A DNA stretch of 64,000 nucleotides from Mesostigma viride (lineage: Eukaryota; Streptophyta; Mesostigmatophyceae; Mesostigmatales; Mesostigmataceae), in assembly GCA_009746045.1 (NCBI GenBank), contig RPFO01000041.1, positions 1,538,783-1,602,782 on the forward strand, given 5' to 3'. Positions 21,891 through 32,743 of this stretch are shown one piece after another. The position numbers and the translations under genes are program-made. The number at the start of each line of letters is the position of its first letter. Position 1 is the stretch's first letter. The notes beneath the pieces were generated by a model. That model saw nothing but the letters and a program-made list of their open reading frames with translations. It searched no databases and was not told where the DNA came from.

Positions 21891-22536
21891 ATCCTGTCAT
21901 TACCAGCATCAGACATAATATGGGCAAGCCACATATGAAGTCCATTGTCACACTGATCCAAGGTCTCAAGGGAATAGGCATGGCCATGGGAAGGATGGGT
22001 GCAGCCTGAGTCCTAACTTTGTTCCTTTGACAGGAATCACAAGTGGCTACATCGGCTCTGATGTCACGAAACATTCCAGGCCACCAAAACCTCTCTTGTA
22101 CCTCGTGGAGAAGCTTGGCATTATTACCCAGGATGGCACGCAGTCACATCATCATGAAAGCAATGCAACACAGTAAGGATGGCCATTTTTGGCACATATA
22201 CCTTCCTGGTCACTACATGATCAGCGTCCTGGGTGTGGACATATAGGACCCCTTCCCAATACTCCACAGGCCTATATTACCAAAACTGCCCTCCTGGATG
22301 GCCTTGGTAGCCAGGTCCTCAGTCTTAGTGAAAGCCTTGATCACATCTAGCAGGGCAATACTCATAGGATTGGGCAAGACTAGCTGTTTGTCTGGCCCTA
22401 AGGGCTGCAAGTGCAGCACCCGATCATCCTCCTGCATGTGACCAGTGACTAAATGCTTGGATGACAGAGCATCAGCCACAGGCATACGTGACTTCCCCTT
22501 GATCTCAGCTGCCAATCCCCTAGACTTGGCCAGCAT
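21891..22536 (-). pseudogene. gypsy-2 RNase H/integrase junction and integrase zinc domain
   Basis: The minus-strand frame 22536-22213 (a linker rich in Leu/Asp) leads, with at least two frame changes, to an integrase HHCC region: a HPGY-like segment near 22130, then CDSCQRNKVRTQ and the first strand of the catalytic core (PWISVTMDFICGLP). It stops at the 12-bp duplication at 21879-21890, where the LINE is inserted. The continuation is at 16184-16076. Confidence 0.7.
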
Positions 22537-22624
22537 CCCTGGCTCCAGTATCCACTTCCTGGGCCTCCCTCTCCCCCTCTTGTGAGGAGCTACTACACCT
22601 GGCTGCTCCGTGGGAGTGGGCTGG

Positions 22625-24143
22625 CTACCAACAGAACCCCCCCCAGGACTGCATTGCAGTGACTGCTCCCCGGCCTTCCTGGACGCCTGTCAACCCTGGG
22701 ACAGAGCCCTGGTCAATGAGCATCTCAGAACTAGTACTAGCTTCTACAGGAGGAGGACGCAGTTGGGAAGTCTGCTGACTACTAGCCGCCTGTGCTCTAG
22801 TGACAGCACCACACTCTACCACTGAAAGCATAATAGCAGCACAAACGTCCAAGTCCTCATGGAACTCCCCCATCAGATCCCTTCTCCTGGATAGTAGGGC
22901 ATCTGGTACCACATTCTGTGAGCCTGGCACGTATTGCACAGAGGAAGGTTGAAACCCTCCCAGATATTCCATCCATCCTGCCATCCTCTTGCTCATCGTG
23001 TTCTGCTCTAGCACGTGCACCAAGGGCCTGTGGTCAGTCATCAACGTGATAGACTCTTGCCCCTGCCCATCTGTGGCACTGCTGGCAACATAAAACTGAG
23101 CCCCCTTCAGTAAATGCTCCCACTTGTGACATGCCACTACTAAGCCCAACAACTCCTGCTCGTGCACACGATAGTTGCGTTCAGCTGAGCTCATGGTCTT
23201 GGACATGTACTCTACTGGCTGTGGCCCATACCCATGGTCTTGCATCAGCACAGCACCTATGGCGCCTTGAGAGGCATCTGACCTAACCTGGTAAGGTAGA
23301 TCAGGATTGGGGCCTACTAGCACAGGGGTGGTGGTGAGCTTTTGCAGATCAAAGGCCAGCTGGCACCTGTCTGTCCACTCAAACTGAGCATCCTTCTTGA
23401 TCAAATCAAGCAAGGGGGTGGAGATGGCAGCCATGTCAGGGATAAACCGCCTGTACCACCCCACCATGCCCAGGAAGGACTTGACATCATGTGCAGACTG
23501 CAAAACAGGCCACTCCAGATTGGCAGCAATCTTAGCACTGTCAGGTGTCATGCCCAAGGAACTCAACTTGTACCCCAGAAACCCAACCTCGTGCCCCCAC
23601 TCCACCTTAGACCTCTTGACGGACAAGTGGTACTGCTGGATGACCTTCAGGACCTCCTCCACGTTCTCCAGGTGCTCCTTGAAGGTCCTTGAGTGCACCA
23701 GAATGTCGTCCATGTAGGCCACCACGCAGGTCCTGAACACAGGTCTTGCAGGGTCACATAGGTGGGCAATGTCCTTGAACTTGGGGTTCCTAAGATCAGG
23801 GGAAATTTGGGGCAGTGAGTGTCCTGTCAGGTGGCCAAAGATGGCATTCACAAACATTTGCATGGTAGCAGGGCTGTTGGAGGCCCCCATGGGCATCACT
23901 GTCCACTGGAACTGACCCCATGGTGTGGAGAATGCCGTCTTGGGGATGTCCTCTGTGGCCTGGCACCCTGATCTGCCAGAAAGCATGCCTGAGGTCAAAC
24001 TTGGTTAAGTAAGATGCTCCAGCTGTCCTCTCCAGCAACTCATCAATCCTGGGCAAAGGGTACTTGGACTTCACCGTGACCTTGTTCAGGCCTCTCAGAT
24101 CAATGCACAACCTCCATCCACCATCATGCTTGGGAACCAACAA
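22625..24143 (-). pseudogene. gypsy-2 reverse transcriptase and RNase H
   Basis: The first frame (24143-23796) has MLVPKHDGGWRLCIDLRGLN and KFDLRHAFWQIRV. After a shift near 23960 the second frame gives VMPMGASNSPATMQ, VAYMDDILVHSRTFKEHL (catalytic YMDD), FLGMVGWYRRFI, then RNase H (VRSDASQGAIGAVLMQ, MTDHRPLVHVL, NVVPDALLSRR). Relative to gypsy-1 the RT contains a similar extra segment between palm motifs (HSLPQISPDLRNPKF against HLPQVSQDLADPQ), so the two elements are related. Confidence 0.85.
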
Positions 24144-24165
24144 ACACCCAGAGCTGAAAGGGCTA

Positions 24166-25035
24166 TTAGCAGGGAGAATGAGCCCATGCAGCTTCCAACA
24201 ACCCAGTCAAGATGACCTTCAGCTCAGCCATCTCTGCTGGCCCCATCCTGTACATGGGCACAAAAGGGGGTCTGGCACCTTCCATGAGTTTGATGACATG
24301 AGTGATAGTTGGGCCTTCAGGAGGGTACTGGGGCATCTTGTCTTCAAAGATGGAAGCAAACCTGTCCAGTAGGGCATCATGTAGCTTCTGTTCCTCCTCC
24401 GTGACGGCTGGTGCTGGGTTCACCGCATTCACTGTGTGACCATGGGTCTCATCAGAGGGTGAGTTGGGAATCAGATGCAAAAAGAAGACGTGGTCCACTG
24501 GGTATGTGGCAAAATAAGACAGGGTGTGCTTGGCAGACCACACATGTTTAAGCAGGGCTGCACGCTTCTCCTCCCTGGTAGGTACCTGGACGCCCTCCTG
24601 AGCACCTGCAACCCCTCTCCCATCATTGACAGCCTCATTGGTAGAACAGCACACTGTGGCTGGTCTTTCTCCCCCCTTTACCACCGTAGTTGCGTCCCAC
24701 ACTGACCCATCCTGGAACTGCACCACCTTCTCAGCCCACAAGATGGCAGGGTTAGCAGACTCCAACCATGGCATCCCCAGAATCACATCAGCAGCGGTGA
24801 GTGGAATGACGTCTGCAGTGACTGACAAGGTTTGGGATGGGCACACCTGGAACCTCAGGTGCACAGAGCCTGGTGAGTTACTTTGCCTACCATCAGAATA
24901 TTGGACCCTGACAGGTACAGGGTGAGGAAGAACTGGCAAATGCAGCTCCTGCACCAGAGAAGTAGAGATGTAGTTACTCCCTGCACCTAAGTCAATCATG
25001 AAGAGACATACAGGCTGGGCCAAAGGGACTGGCAC
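24166..25035 (-). pseudogene. gypsy-2 retropepsin and RT N-terminus
   Basis: A retropepsin-like domain begins FMIDLGAGSNYIS and continues to AADVILGMPWLES. The active-site triad reads D-L-G where D-S-G or D-T-G is expected, so this copy is probably inactive as a protease. The frame then leads into the RT N-terminal segment (APMYRMGP-type motif: FVPMYRMGPAEMAELK), and a shift at about 24160 separates it from the RT frame. Confidence 0.8.
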
Positions 25036-25192
25036 GTTACCTAGCTTGAAACTTCAAAAGCTGACTGGGAATACTGTAGGAGGGCCCAAAGAGGTGACAG
25101 ATTCAGAGGCAGACACGTTGTTCACAGGACGAACATGCACAATTCAGGCAAACCAGTCAACTCCACAGCTGGACGTAGTCCTGGGGGCTCCA

Positions 25193-26532
25193 CTAGTTTT
25201 TTGGTAACTCAGGGGGGTGGTCTGACGACGAGCCCCCAACTGGAAGCTGCACCTGCTGCTCATCTGGATCATCCTCCTCGACCCCCTCTCCACCGTCCTC
25301 CTCAGCTAGCAGATGCCAAAGAGCGTTGACCATCCTCCTCCTGTCTTGTCTGCTGAAGGTCTTCGGCTGAAAGGGTCCCTTGCCTGACGCCTGAAAGTCA
25401 TGGGCTTGAACCCAGGCTGCATCCTGTGGTCGCTCTGGTTCACCCCTGGAGGTAAACTGGGTGGCCTGGTGAAGGGCAGCACTCCATGGGGACCTTTGGT
25501 GTCGACAGGAAACTGGTCTCGTTTGGGGCAATCCCGTGCAAAGTGCCCAAGCTGGCCACAGGTGAAGCAGGCCCCCTTGGGCTGCTCCAGGGCATGAAGT
25601 TCCTCCAACACAGCATTCAGCTGGTTCAGGGGCTTCTTGACAGAAGATGCTTGGTTGCCTGCACTGGGGGCTCCCACTTGAGGGAAAAGTCGGGTACACG
25701 ACACAGCGTGAGGGCATAGGACAACACTGTATCCCACTTCCACTCGACGTAGTCGTAGGGGGAGAAGTGCTTGTCAATATCCACCCTGACTTGAGGGGAG
25801 AGCCCACCATGAAGAAACCTGTGAAGAGCCTCAGCGTCAAAACACTGGGGGATTTTGGCCCTTAGGTTGGTAAACGTCTCCACGTATTGCGGTAGCGTCA
25901 GACCCGCCTGTGTACAGTTGGCTAAAGCATCCCGGTCCAGACGGAGCTGATCCTGGGGAAGTAAGAAGCGTCGAAAGGAAAGCATGAGGGATGGTAAATC
26001 CTTGCAAGTATTACCTGCTGTGGAACGTAAAAACTCGTCAAACCTGTCTGTGTGCACTGTCGCTCATTCGCTGACGAACCATTTTCTTCTGGATATCCAG
26101 GGAAAGTCGTTCTTCCGCTCTCTTGCGGTAATTGGCGAAATGGATAGCGAACACATCCTGAAATCGAGTAGAGAAATGATCGAAACTACGGTGAGTAAGA
26201 TTAGTAAGCGATAGCTTGTCTACAGATTCAATTTTTGGAAATGGTGGAGCTGAACCTTGATGCGGCGGCAGAGTGACGGTCACGGGGACGTCGCTGGCGG
26301 GCGTGGTGAAGGTGATCGAGGTCGTCTGCGTGGGATCCTGCCTCTCACTTTCCTGCGCCTCATTCCTCGTAGTAACTGCGGCATGATAAGGTAGAACCCC
26401 TCTGTCACCCAACCTAGGAGCCTCTCTCCCCACTCCAGCAACCAGGTCACGCATGGCCGCCTCCTCCTCCTCAATTCTCTGACGAAGTCTTCCCACATCC
26501 TGTTCCACCTCCTCCACCATCTTTCTATACAT
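25193..26532 (-). pseudogene. gag: gypsy-2 Gag
   Basis: An ATG at 26532 starts a frame with a heptad-like coiled coil (MVEEVEQDVGRLRQRIEEEE). It then passes through shifts near 26050, 25700 and 25310 into a Gag helical domain (LPQYVETFTNLRAKI, LHRFLHGGLSPQVRVDI). A CCHC knuckle CFTCGQLGHFARDC lies near 25560, followed by an acidic tail. At least three frames are needed, so the gene is broken. It lies between the leader and the protease, as expected. Confidence 0.8.
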
Positions 26533-26545
26533 TGCTGCGTGTTAT

Positions 26546-27178
26546 TCATCTTGTTGTAGTCGATCTGAGCTTGGCTGCTGAGGGGCGATCTGCTGCTAAT
26601 CGGGCCCCGTCCCGTCCTGGCGTGGTATTGACAGGAAAGAAAAATGGTGACGATGCACTAGTCACCGGAGTTCGCTCGCTTGGAATCCTGGGCGACAGCG
26701 ACCCTCCTCCTGGACCCACGCCGGTTAGAGATGGCTCGCCTGGTTGGAACCCAGACGCACTGACAGAAAACTTGGGCCCGACGGACAACGATGCCCGCCT
26801 CACTTCGAACATAGAAGTACGATTGAAATCAAGTTGACGCCGTGCATGGAGTGAGAGTAGTTGTCTCAGCACCTTCCCTAGTAATAGGTTCACGAGATGA
26901 TGATGGATCTCTTGCACCTGGATCAGTAGGGTGTAAAGGTGCTTGTGTCTTCGAACTACTCATATTACCACATGAAGTCGCGATCGTCTACCTAGTAGAA
27001 ACACGGTTACGGCTGACTTTCAGTGAGAAAGAGCAAGACATTCACATCAGGAGGTGTCTCTCTCTGTATCACCTGAAGTTTTCCGTAACTCCATGATTCT
27101 TCCCGGATGATAGACATCTGTTCAACGTTGTACTACCCGGAAGGTTATGACCACAAGAGAAACACCATAGTAGATATC
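26546..27178 (-). other. gypsy-2 leader with a weak upstream ORF
   Basis: Between the primer-binding site and gag lie about 630 bases. A 123-residue minus-strand frame (26917-26546) occurs here but has no recognisable domain, and could be a leader ORF or chance. I see nothing else in the region. Confidence 0.4.
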
Positions 27179-27190
27179 CTCCGATACCAA
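27179..27190 (-). promoter_or_regulatory. gypsy-2 primer-binding site
   Basis: Directly after the LTR on the minus strand is TTGGTATCGGAG. Apart from one base it matches the standard site complementary to the 3' end of initiator methionine tRNA (TGGTATCAGAG). This confirms the LTR end and the element's orientation. Confidence 0.75.
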
Positions 27191-27905
27191 TGTAACGACT
27201 AAAAATGATCATCAACATCATCCATAGTGCAAATACGAAAGATCTTTTACCTGGGTTGCTTTCCTGGGTCACAGAACTTCAAGTATCCAGGCAACGTTGA
27301 GATGGAAATTCCACAGTGACGTGATTGAAGGAACCACAACCCCTTGTAGACACAACGACAAGCGTGTGCCCTAGACGCATTCTGTGGAACTGCAAGTAGT
27401 CTAGTACCAAAGAGCTTTATGAATGGACAACAAAGACAAGCTTTATTATACCATGATGGATCAAAACCAACGTAGCAACAATGGCGACCCCACGTCCCTG
27501 ATATCGACGTGCTTGTCGAGCATGCCTCAACCTTAGCCTGAAGAGAACCAATCAGAATCATGGAATTCTAAACAAGATCTTCGTATCCATCCTAGTCACA
27601 CAAAACAGAACAACACCACAAACAGCATGGCAGAATCTATACATGAGATCCTAGATCTGTAGTAAGCACTAAAGTCCCAAAGGAGCATTTAAGACTTGGT
27701 AGTACCGACCAACATACTATAACCCCACGTGGATCAGGCCACGACCAATGAGGGCCTCTGACAGTCGGTTGACAAGGCTCAAGTTCCAAGTACCACCGTC
27801 TTAGAAATCTCATAGCTTTCTCAATACTGATCCAAAAGTCCTCGAATGAAAGCCAAACGTTCACGAAACAAAGGATGTAACAACAAATCATTTTTGCTTG
27901 TTACA
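27191..27905 (-). repeat. 5' LTR of gypsy-2 (715 bp)
   Basis: Minus-strand termini are TGTAAC and GTTACA, perfect inverted ends with canonical TG...CA. It is followed by a primer-binding site and, further on, by gag. A TATAATAAA stretch lies inside near 27445. No second copy is present because the 3' side of the element is missing. Confidence 0.8.
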
Positions 27906-28303
27906 GACAGGTCCCCTAGGGCATAGTTGATGTTGATAGATTTTGTAGATAGCTGTTGTAGATAGATTAGACCGGTAGGACTATTTGCACCCATTCATCC
28001 ATCCATCGGGGTAAATGCTCCGTGACTCCCCAACGGGAGCACGAGTCTAATTAATTTATTAACCCGCCAAAAAGAGAGCCGAAGTCGGAGGGTCAAAACA
28101 CACATTAATTTGTGGTATAAACGCAGGCACTGCGTGGCTGCCCACGGCGTGTTTTGCCGCCCGCCTTCGTCCAAAATATCTGGCCTGGAAAATGGACTTT
28201 GGCCGGCTTTGACGCTGCAGTTGGATCGGGCTTGACGAGAGCAGTCGAATGCCGTATAGAAGTCCGTGAGAGGAGGTGGTGGGCTGCTAGCCTAATTCTA
28301 CCG
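27906..28303 (+). other. Unassigned island with a LINE-like 3' tail
   Basis: No gene is supported. Bases about 27930-28065 resemble the 3' end of the LINE at 16197-16330 (minus strand): CCATCCATC, then a hairpin CTCCCCAACGGGAG, then an AATT-rich tail. This may be a short 5'-truncated LINE or SINE copy. The rest (28066-28303) shows no feature I recognise. Confidence 0.45.
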
Positions 28304-30262
28304 TTAAGTTGCGTTTCCGCATTAAGGGGACGGTCCCGGCGCGAATATTTTGGCGCCGAAAAATTCGCGGTACCCGTCCGTACCGTGAAAAAGTGGTGCA
28401 TGGGGCGCGCACCCCTACCGGAGCTGGCCATGGCGACGTGCTTTCAGGCAGAGTAGAAAAAGATAGCTCGCGGAATGCAGAGAAACTGAGCGAATCTTAA
28501 AGACAATGAGTAAATGATGCTACTTCGTAGCGGAGTTCGCGTTTTTTGCAGTGTCGATGATTTTATTGATGACCATCGCCACGGGGGTCCAATATGATGT
28601 TTTCGTCGAGAGGAATAAATTAGAAGGCACGCTGGCGGCGGTGATTGTCAGGTTTTATGGGCTTTACCTAGCGTCAAGGATGCGTTTAAATTGTTATTGG
28701 TAAAGCTTTAAAAAATTTGCTGGGTTTCGGCAACATTTCCGTCATGATCGGTAAGACACTCTCCAGGCTCGCGGGATGCACGTCTTATTATTCCATGGAA
28801 GGTTGTTCTTTCTTGCGCCGCTGGGCGAAGGACAATTCCGGTAATGGTACGATCGTGTGATCAACGTGACCCTATGAATGTTTCGCTTCCTTTATGGGTT
28901 ATCAACGCAAGTTTTCGGCTTCTTTCCGTGCAGTTAGCGCCAGGTATAATGCCATTCCGTGCTGCGCATCGCCAGATTCCTGGCACCTTTCAGTGGTTTT
29001 TATGTACGTTGCATGGCTGGGACGTGTCAAAGCGTGACCGTGGCATATCGTCAAGTTGTCAGGGATTTGCTGAGTGGTTTCTTGGAAGGAGATTGCTAAC
29101 AGCACTCAGTTTTGTGTGAATATTGACGCGGCCTTTCTTAGCAGAGGCTTCATTGTGGTTAGAGGCTCACAAGCTTGAGTTTGTTTCTTGGCAAACAATT
29201 GCGCTGGAAAGAAAGGTGGCAGTGGTTTTTCTGAGGGGCATACTGCATGGGTGGAACTGCACGTAGGTAGGGGTTATCGTTGTCTTGTTGGCCTTTCTCC
29301 CACTAAAATGGGAGAGCCCTAATTCATATGCTAGCAAGGCAAGGTAACCATGGTAAGAAGCCTTGGCAAGCAGCATGTATGATAATTCTGCTTTCTCTGT
29401 GGACTGTCTGTTGTTACCCTTGTTGGGCGATTAGTGGATATGGCTTTCTAGGGTGTGTTTGAGCTTGGTTTTGGGATGATGCCCACACCATAAACCTGGA
29501 ATATGCTTTACAAGTGTTGGCTAGGCATGTAGAGCTACCTGCCTCATTGTTGTGCACACACGCAACAGGGTACCCGTGTCGAGGTAAGGCAAGGGCACAT
29601 GACGTGCCCAGCCACCTCCTTGTACATTGTGGTCGAATTGGGCATGGTCAGGAGCCTTTTGGATGGCATAGGAAGTGTTAGTGTGCTTAATACTCACTAA
29701 TGCCTTCCTTAGCGTCTGCACAGGTGGCCAACTGCCAAAATTAATAACTGCTACAGCTGAGCTCAGAATGCCACCAAACTTTGACAGTGCCTTCTATGGT
29801 CATGACAAAATTTGACTTGTGCTTTTCATGCCTAATTGATGTGTTATGAGTGTGTATGGGGACGCCCCGCCTAAAAAAGCGTATTTTTGGCCCAAAAATT
29901 AATAACTCATAGGGATGTGCTGATTTTGTTGATCCAATTAGGTAGAAACCATGTCCCATGACATTTTTATATGGGTTGTGCTTTTTTCATGCAACTGGTT
30001 CTCCCACTGTTCTGGGCAAGATGTGCCCCGGACAGCGTTTTTTTCTATTTTTAGCACATAGCCGGTGTATGGCTGGGGGTAGTACCCCCAACAAGTGGTG
30101 GTATGCATGCCCAAACATCATGTTTATGGTCCCCAAACATCATTCAGTGGTTGTCAGTTGCATTTCTGTAGTTATTAGGGGGCTTCTGTAGTTTTGATAC
30201 ATTTCCATGGGACCCTCCCCTTAAGTTGCGGCGCCAAGTTTTAGGGGGCGATCGCAACTTAA
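28304..30262. mobile_element. Outer TTAA palindromic element enclosing T2
   Basis: TTAAGTTGCG at 28304-28313 and its inverse CGCAACTTAA at 30253-30262 flank T2. A further TTAAGTTGCG follows the T2 end at 30221. Once T2 is discounted, only about 60 bases of outer sequence remain, so this could be a tiny MITE or simply a palindrome-rich target. CCGCATTAA (28317-28325) and TTAATGCGG (30259-30267) form another inverted pair. Confidence 0.45.
28322..30224. mobile_element. T2: TTAA-flanked TIR element
   Basis: Ends are TTAAGGGGACGGTCCC and, inverted on the right, TTAAGGGGAGGGTCCC (one mismatch in 16). The left subterminal region (28326-28450) shares with T1 and T3 the block GCGAATATTTTGGCGCC, a GTGGTGCA motif and TGGCCATGGCGAC. 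The right part (about 30030-30060) shares CTAAAAATAGAAAAA, on the minus strand, with T3 near 42200. No convincing ORF was found. Confidence 0.8.
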
Positions 30263-31297
30263 TGCGGGAATAACTGTACAACTTTATGTACCCCCCCCCC
30301 CCCACGTTTAAGATTCCCAGGTTTAAGATCTCGAGACCGTGGATTTAGGAATTTCAGGTTTAAGATCGCAGGGCTGGTTTTGGGCAAAAGATCTTACTGT
30401 AAAGTGGGTACAAATAGCTGGTCAACATATATACTAAAATTTGTAAAACGCAGCCTTGGCACAATTTTAGCTAACACTCTTTCGAACGGCTTTCGGCTCC
30501 AGCCACTCAGCGGCGCGACTTACAGTCCGCTTGACGAATGAGCTGCACGAAATTTCGTTGCGACCAATCACGAAAAGGTCAAACCACGGCGTCCATATTA
30601 TCAGGGTTTTTGTGCGTTACATCCAGATGAGCCATTTGGCAGAGGTCCGTATGCCCAGATTGCGGCAGGAGCCCAACTCTGCGATGTCCTGTGTTTGCGA
30701 GCTCCAGATATAACTGTCGCAAACTTTTGGGCTGTTGGACCAAACTTTGTTCTCCCGAACCAGTTACAAACGCGCAGGAAGCTCACACGTGGATTTTCGT
30801 CTGCTCCACCGCCTGTAAGCGGGTCTGAGGGCAACCCATGGTCGGCCGATGTTACAGTATGCACGTCTTGCACAAAGACCCATGTCACGTAATTGTACCG
30901 CGTAAATAATTGACCTCCGACGTAGTTGACGTAACGTAAATTGGTCTGGCGGTCCAGGGCAGACCCCACAGTGAATATAAAATACGTAGGTCGGCCAGGT
31001 CGGGCAGGTAATTGCGCCATAGCCAAGGAAATACCTCGTGCATCATAGAGTTGTCACGTGACTTTTGTGAAAATTTCTTACCGTTTAGCGCGCGCATACG
31101 GATATGGCTGTCAACGTGCCATTGTGGTCGAAACGTTGGGTTCCGCAGCTTGAAATGGGTCAGATGATGACCCCTGAACGACGATGCGTTATTCTGGTAC
31201 GTCAAGTATTATCAGATTCAGGGAATCGGGAAGCTACGCAGTGGTTATTACCTCTGCCTTGGTCGTCACCATCAGACGAGACGTCCCAGTTGGTATC
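30263..31297 (-). other. Unassigned island; possible 141-codon ORF at 30601-31026
   Basis: This is one of the few parts I cannot assign to a mobile element. A minus-strand ORF from an ATG at 31026 to 30601 encodes a 141-residue product starting MAMAQLPARPGRPTYFIF, with a moderately hydrophobic start and mixed composition. I recognise no family, and it could be an exon or chance. A poly-C run lies at 30291-30303. The right edge is the 3' end of copia element A. Confidence 0.3.
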
Positions 31298-31996
31298 AGT
31301 TAACGTTCCTAGCAAACGCAATGTGAAGGATATGGTTGCAATGCAGCAATGTGTGAATATGGTTGGAAACGGAGCTTTGTTAAAATTGGATAATGTTACA
31401 GCGCTCACACACTTGAGGCTTGTACACGCGTTTGCCAAGTCAAGGCAACACACGTGAGGCGGGCTCGCAAGAGATGCCCAATTGGCACTGGCCTAATTCT
31501 TTATATACTTGTGCACTGTGCTTGCTAGTCCTGAGCAGCCTAGGAGGCCTGCTCAGTAATAACACCCCCGGTACAGTATTCACTACCTGTACAGCGCCCA
31601 GTTCCTATACAGTAGGTCTGCCATACAGGCACAGTGACCACAGAGTACAGTCACCACAGTGATTATTGCATCTGCACCTAGAAGTCCAGGACTAGGCCTG
31701 CGGTACCAACAGACCACAGGTTAAGGTTCCTATTTCCTGCGTACGACGTATTAATCCAATACCGTCGTAGGTACAGCACCTAATTCCTGTCAGCCCAGGA
31801 ATTACTGTCGACCCCATATGTCGTCGGCAAATATTCACGTCTGACTTAGAAGAACAGCCGGCTCGCGCTCGCGCGCGACCGGGAAGTCGGAACGCCATAA
31901 CTTTCTTGATACTTGTCGGAATGAACTCGTTCCGGTGCCGCTGGAATCGCAGAGAAATGCCGAATCAGGATCACGCCAATGCGCTTGGCGTTAACT
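31298..31996 (-). repeat. 3' LTR of copia element A (699 bp)
   Basis: Termini are AGTTAACG and CGTTAACT, and it is nearly identical to 501-1198. On the minus strand it is immediately preceded by the purine-rich AAGAAAAGAAAGGATTGG (32014-31997), a polypurine tract. The same AAGGRTTGG-AGTTA junction precedes the 3' LTRs of B and C. This fixes it as a minus-strand 3' LTR. Confidence 0.85.
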
Positions 31997-32743
31997 CCAA
32001 TCCTTTCTTTTCTTGAGCTGTAGCAGCTCACACAAGTCTACATACAAACACACACAATGGGTACTGGACATCCTTCCCGACTACAAGTCACAACCCGCTG
32101 GGCATGACAGTCAGCTTGGATTCCTTATTATATGTACATAGCACCCATACTGGCTCAGGAGCACAAACAAATTACAATGAGTCCCTATCCCTTCACGGGA
32201 GGCTCGTTGTGTTACCCATGTACAAGAGGTTGGCCAACTGTGGCAGCCCATAGGTGTTCAGTTAAGAACTTGAGAAGTATGTACAACCTTCAGGACCTTA
32301 GGCGAAACCCCACAGATCACCCACAACAGCTCATCAGAAAACATTGCTGACCCCCAGACGGGAGTCGGCGCCGGTCTGCTGCCCCTTATCGAACCAGACA
32401 CAACATCTACGCGAAGCACATGCAAAACACAAGCTCCCATACTCGTTCCAACCGTGGAAAATCAGGGGACCTGTCGCCACCTCACCAGCATGGTGGATGG
32501 GTCAGCCAGTCCGTGAAACTCCGCCTTAAGACGGCACCAGGGAATCGAACCCCGCCCACAAACCACAGATCTGGGGAAACCTCAGACTGAGATGAAAACC
32601 CCAGATAGACATCTCTCCATCAGAGACAATGTCAGACATTCCCACACCAGAGACATGTCTCACCCCTCAAGGTGTGCTCAGGATTATGTACAATCAAGCT
32701 CCCAGCCTGATATCCAGAGACTTAAGCACCCAGCTCTCAGCTT
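31997..32743 (-). other. 3' UTR of element A with T-arm-like hairpin and PBS complement
   Basis: No ORF of note lies in these 747 bases. On the minus strand, 32554-32538 reads CGGGGTTCGATTCCCTG, a perfect-length tRNA T-arm (5-bp stem with one G-U pair, 7-nt loop). Further on, 32185-32168 reads GGGACTCATTGTAATTTG. Its last ten bases are complementary to CAAATTACAA just after the A' LTR (500-491). The same arrangement occurs in B and C. There is no acceptor stem or A-box that would make this an ordinary tRNA gene. Confidence 0.6.

Larger units (their letters stand above)
16076..27905 (-). mobile_element. Ty3/gypsy element gypsy-2, split by a LINE
   Basis: Read on the minus strand: 5' LTR (27905-27191), primer-binding site, gag, protease, RT/RNase H, the start of integrase, a 5.7-kb LINE, then a short continuation of the integrase core that breaks off near 16076. 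The 3' LTR and most of integrase are missing. Gene order and motifs identify Ty3/gypsy. Each coding region has frameshifts. Confidence 0.85.

Noticed and set aside
31291-31299. TGGTATCAG next to the LTR at 31298 as an initiator-tRNA primer site
   Set aside because: The polypurine tract and coding order show this LTR is a minus-strand 3' LTR, so this side is outside the element. The match is chance or target sequence.
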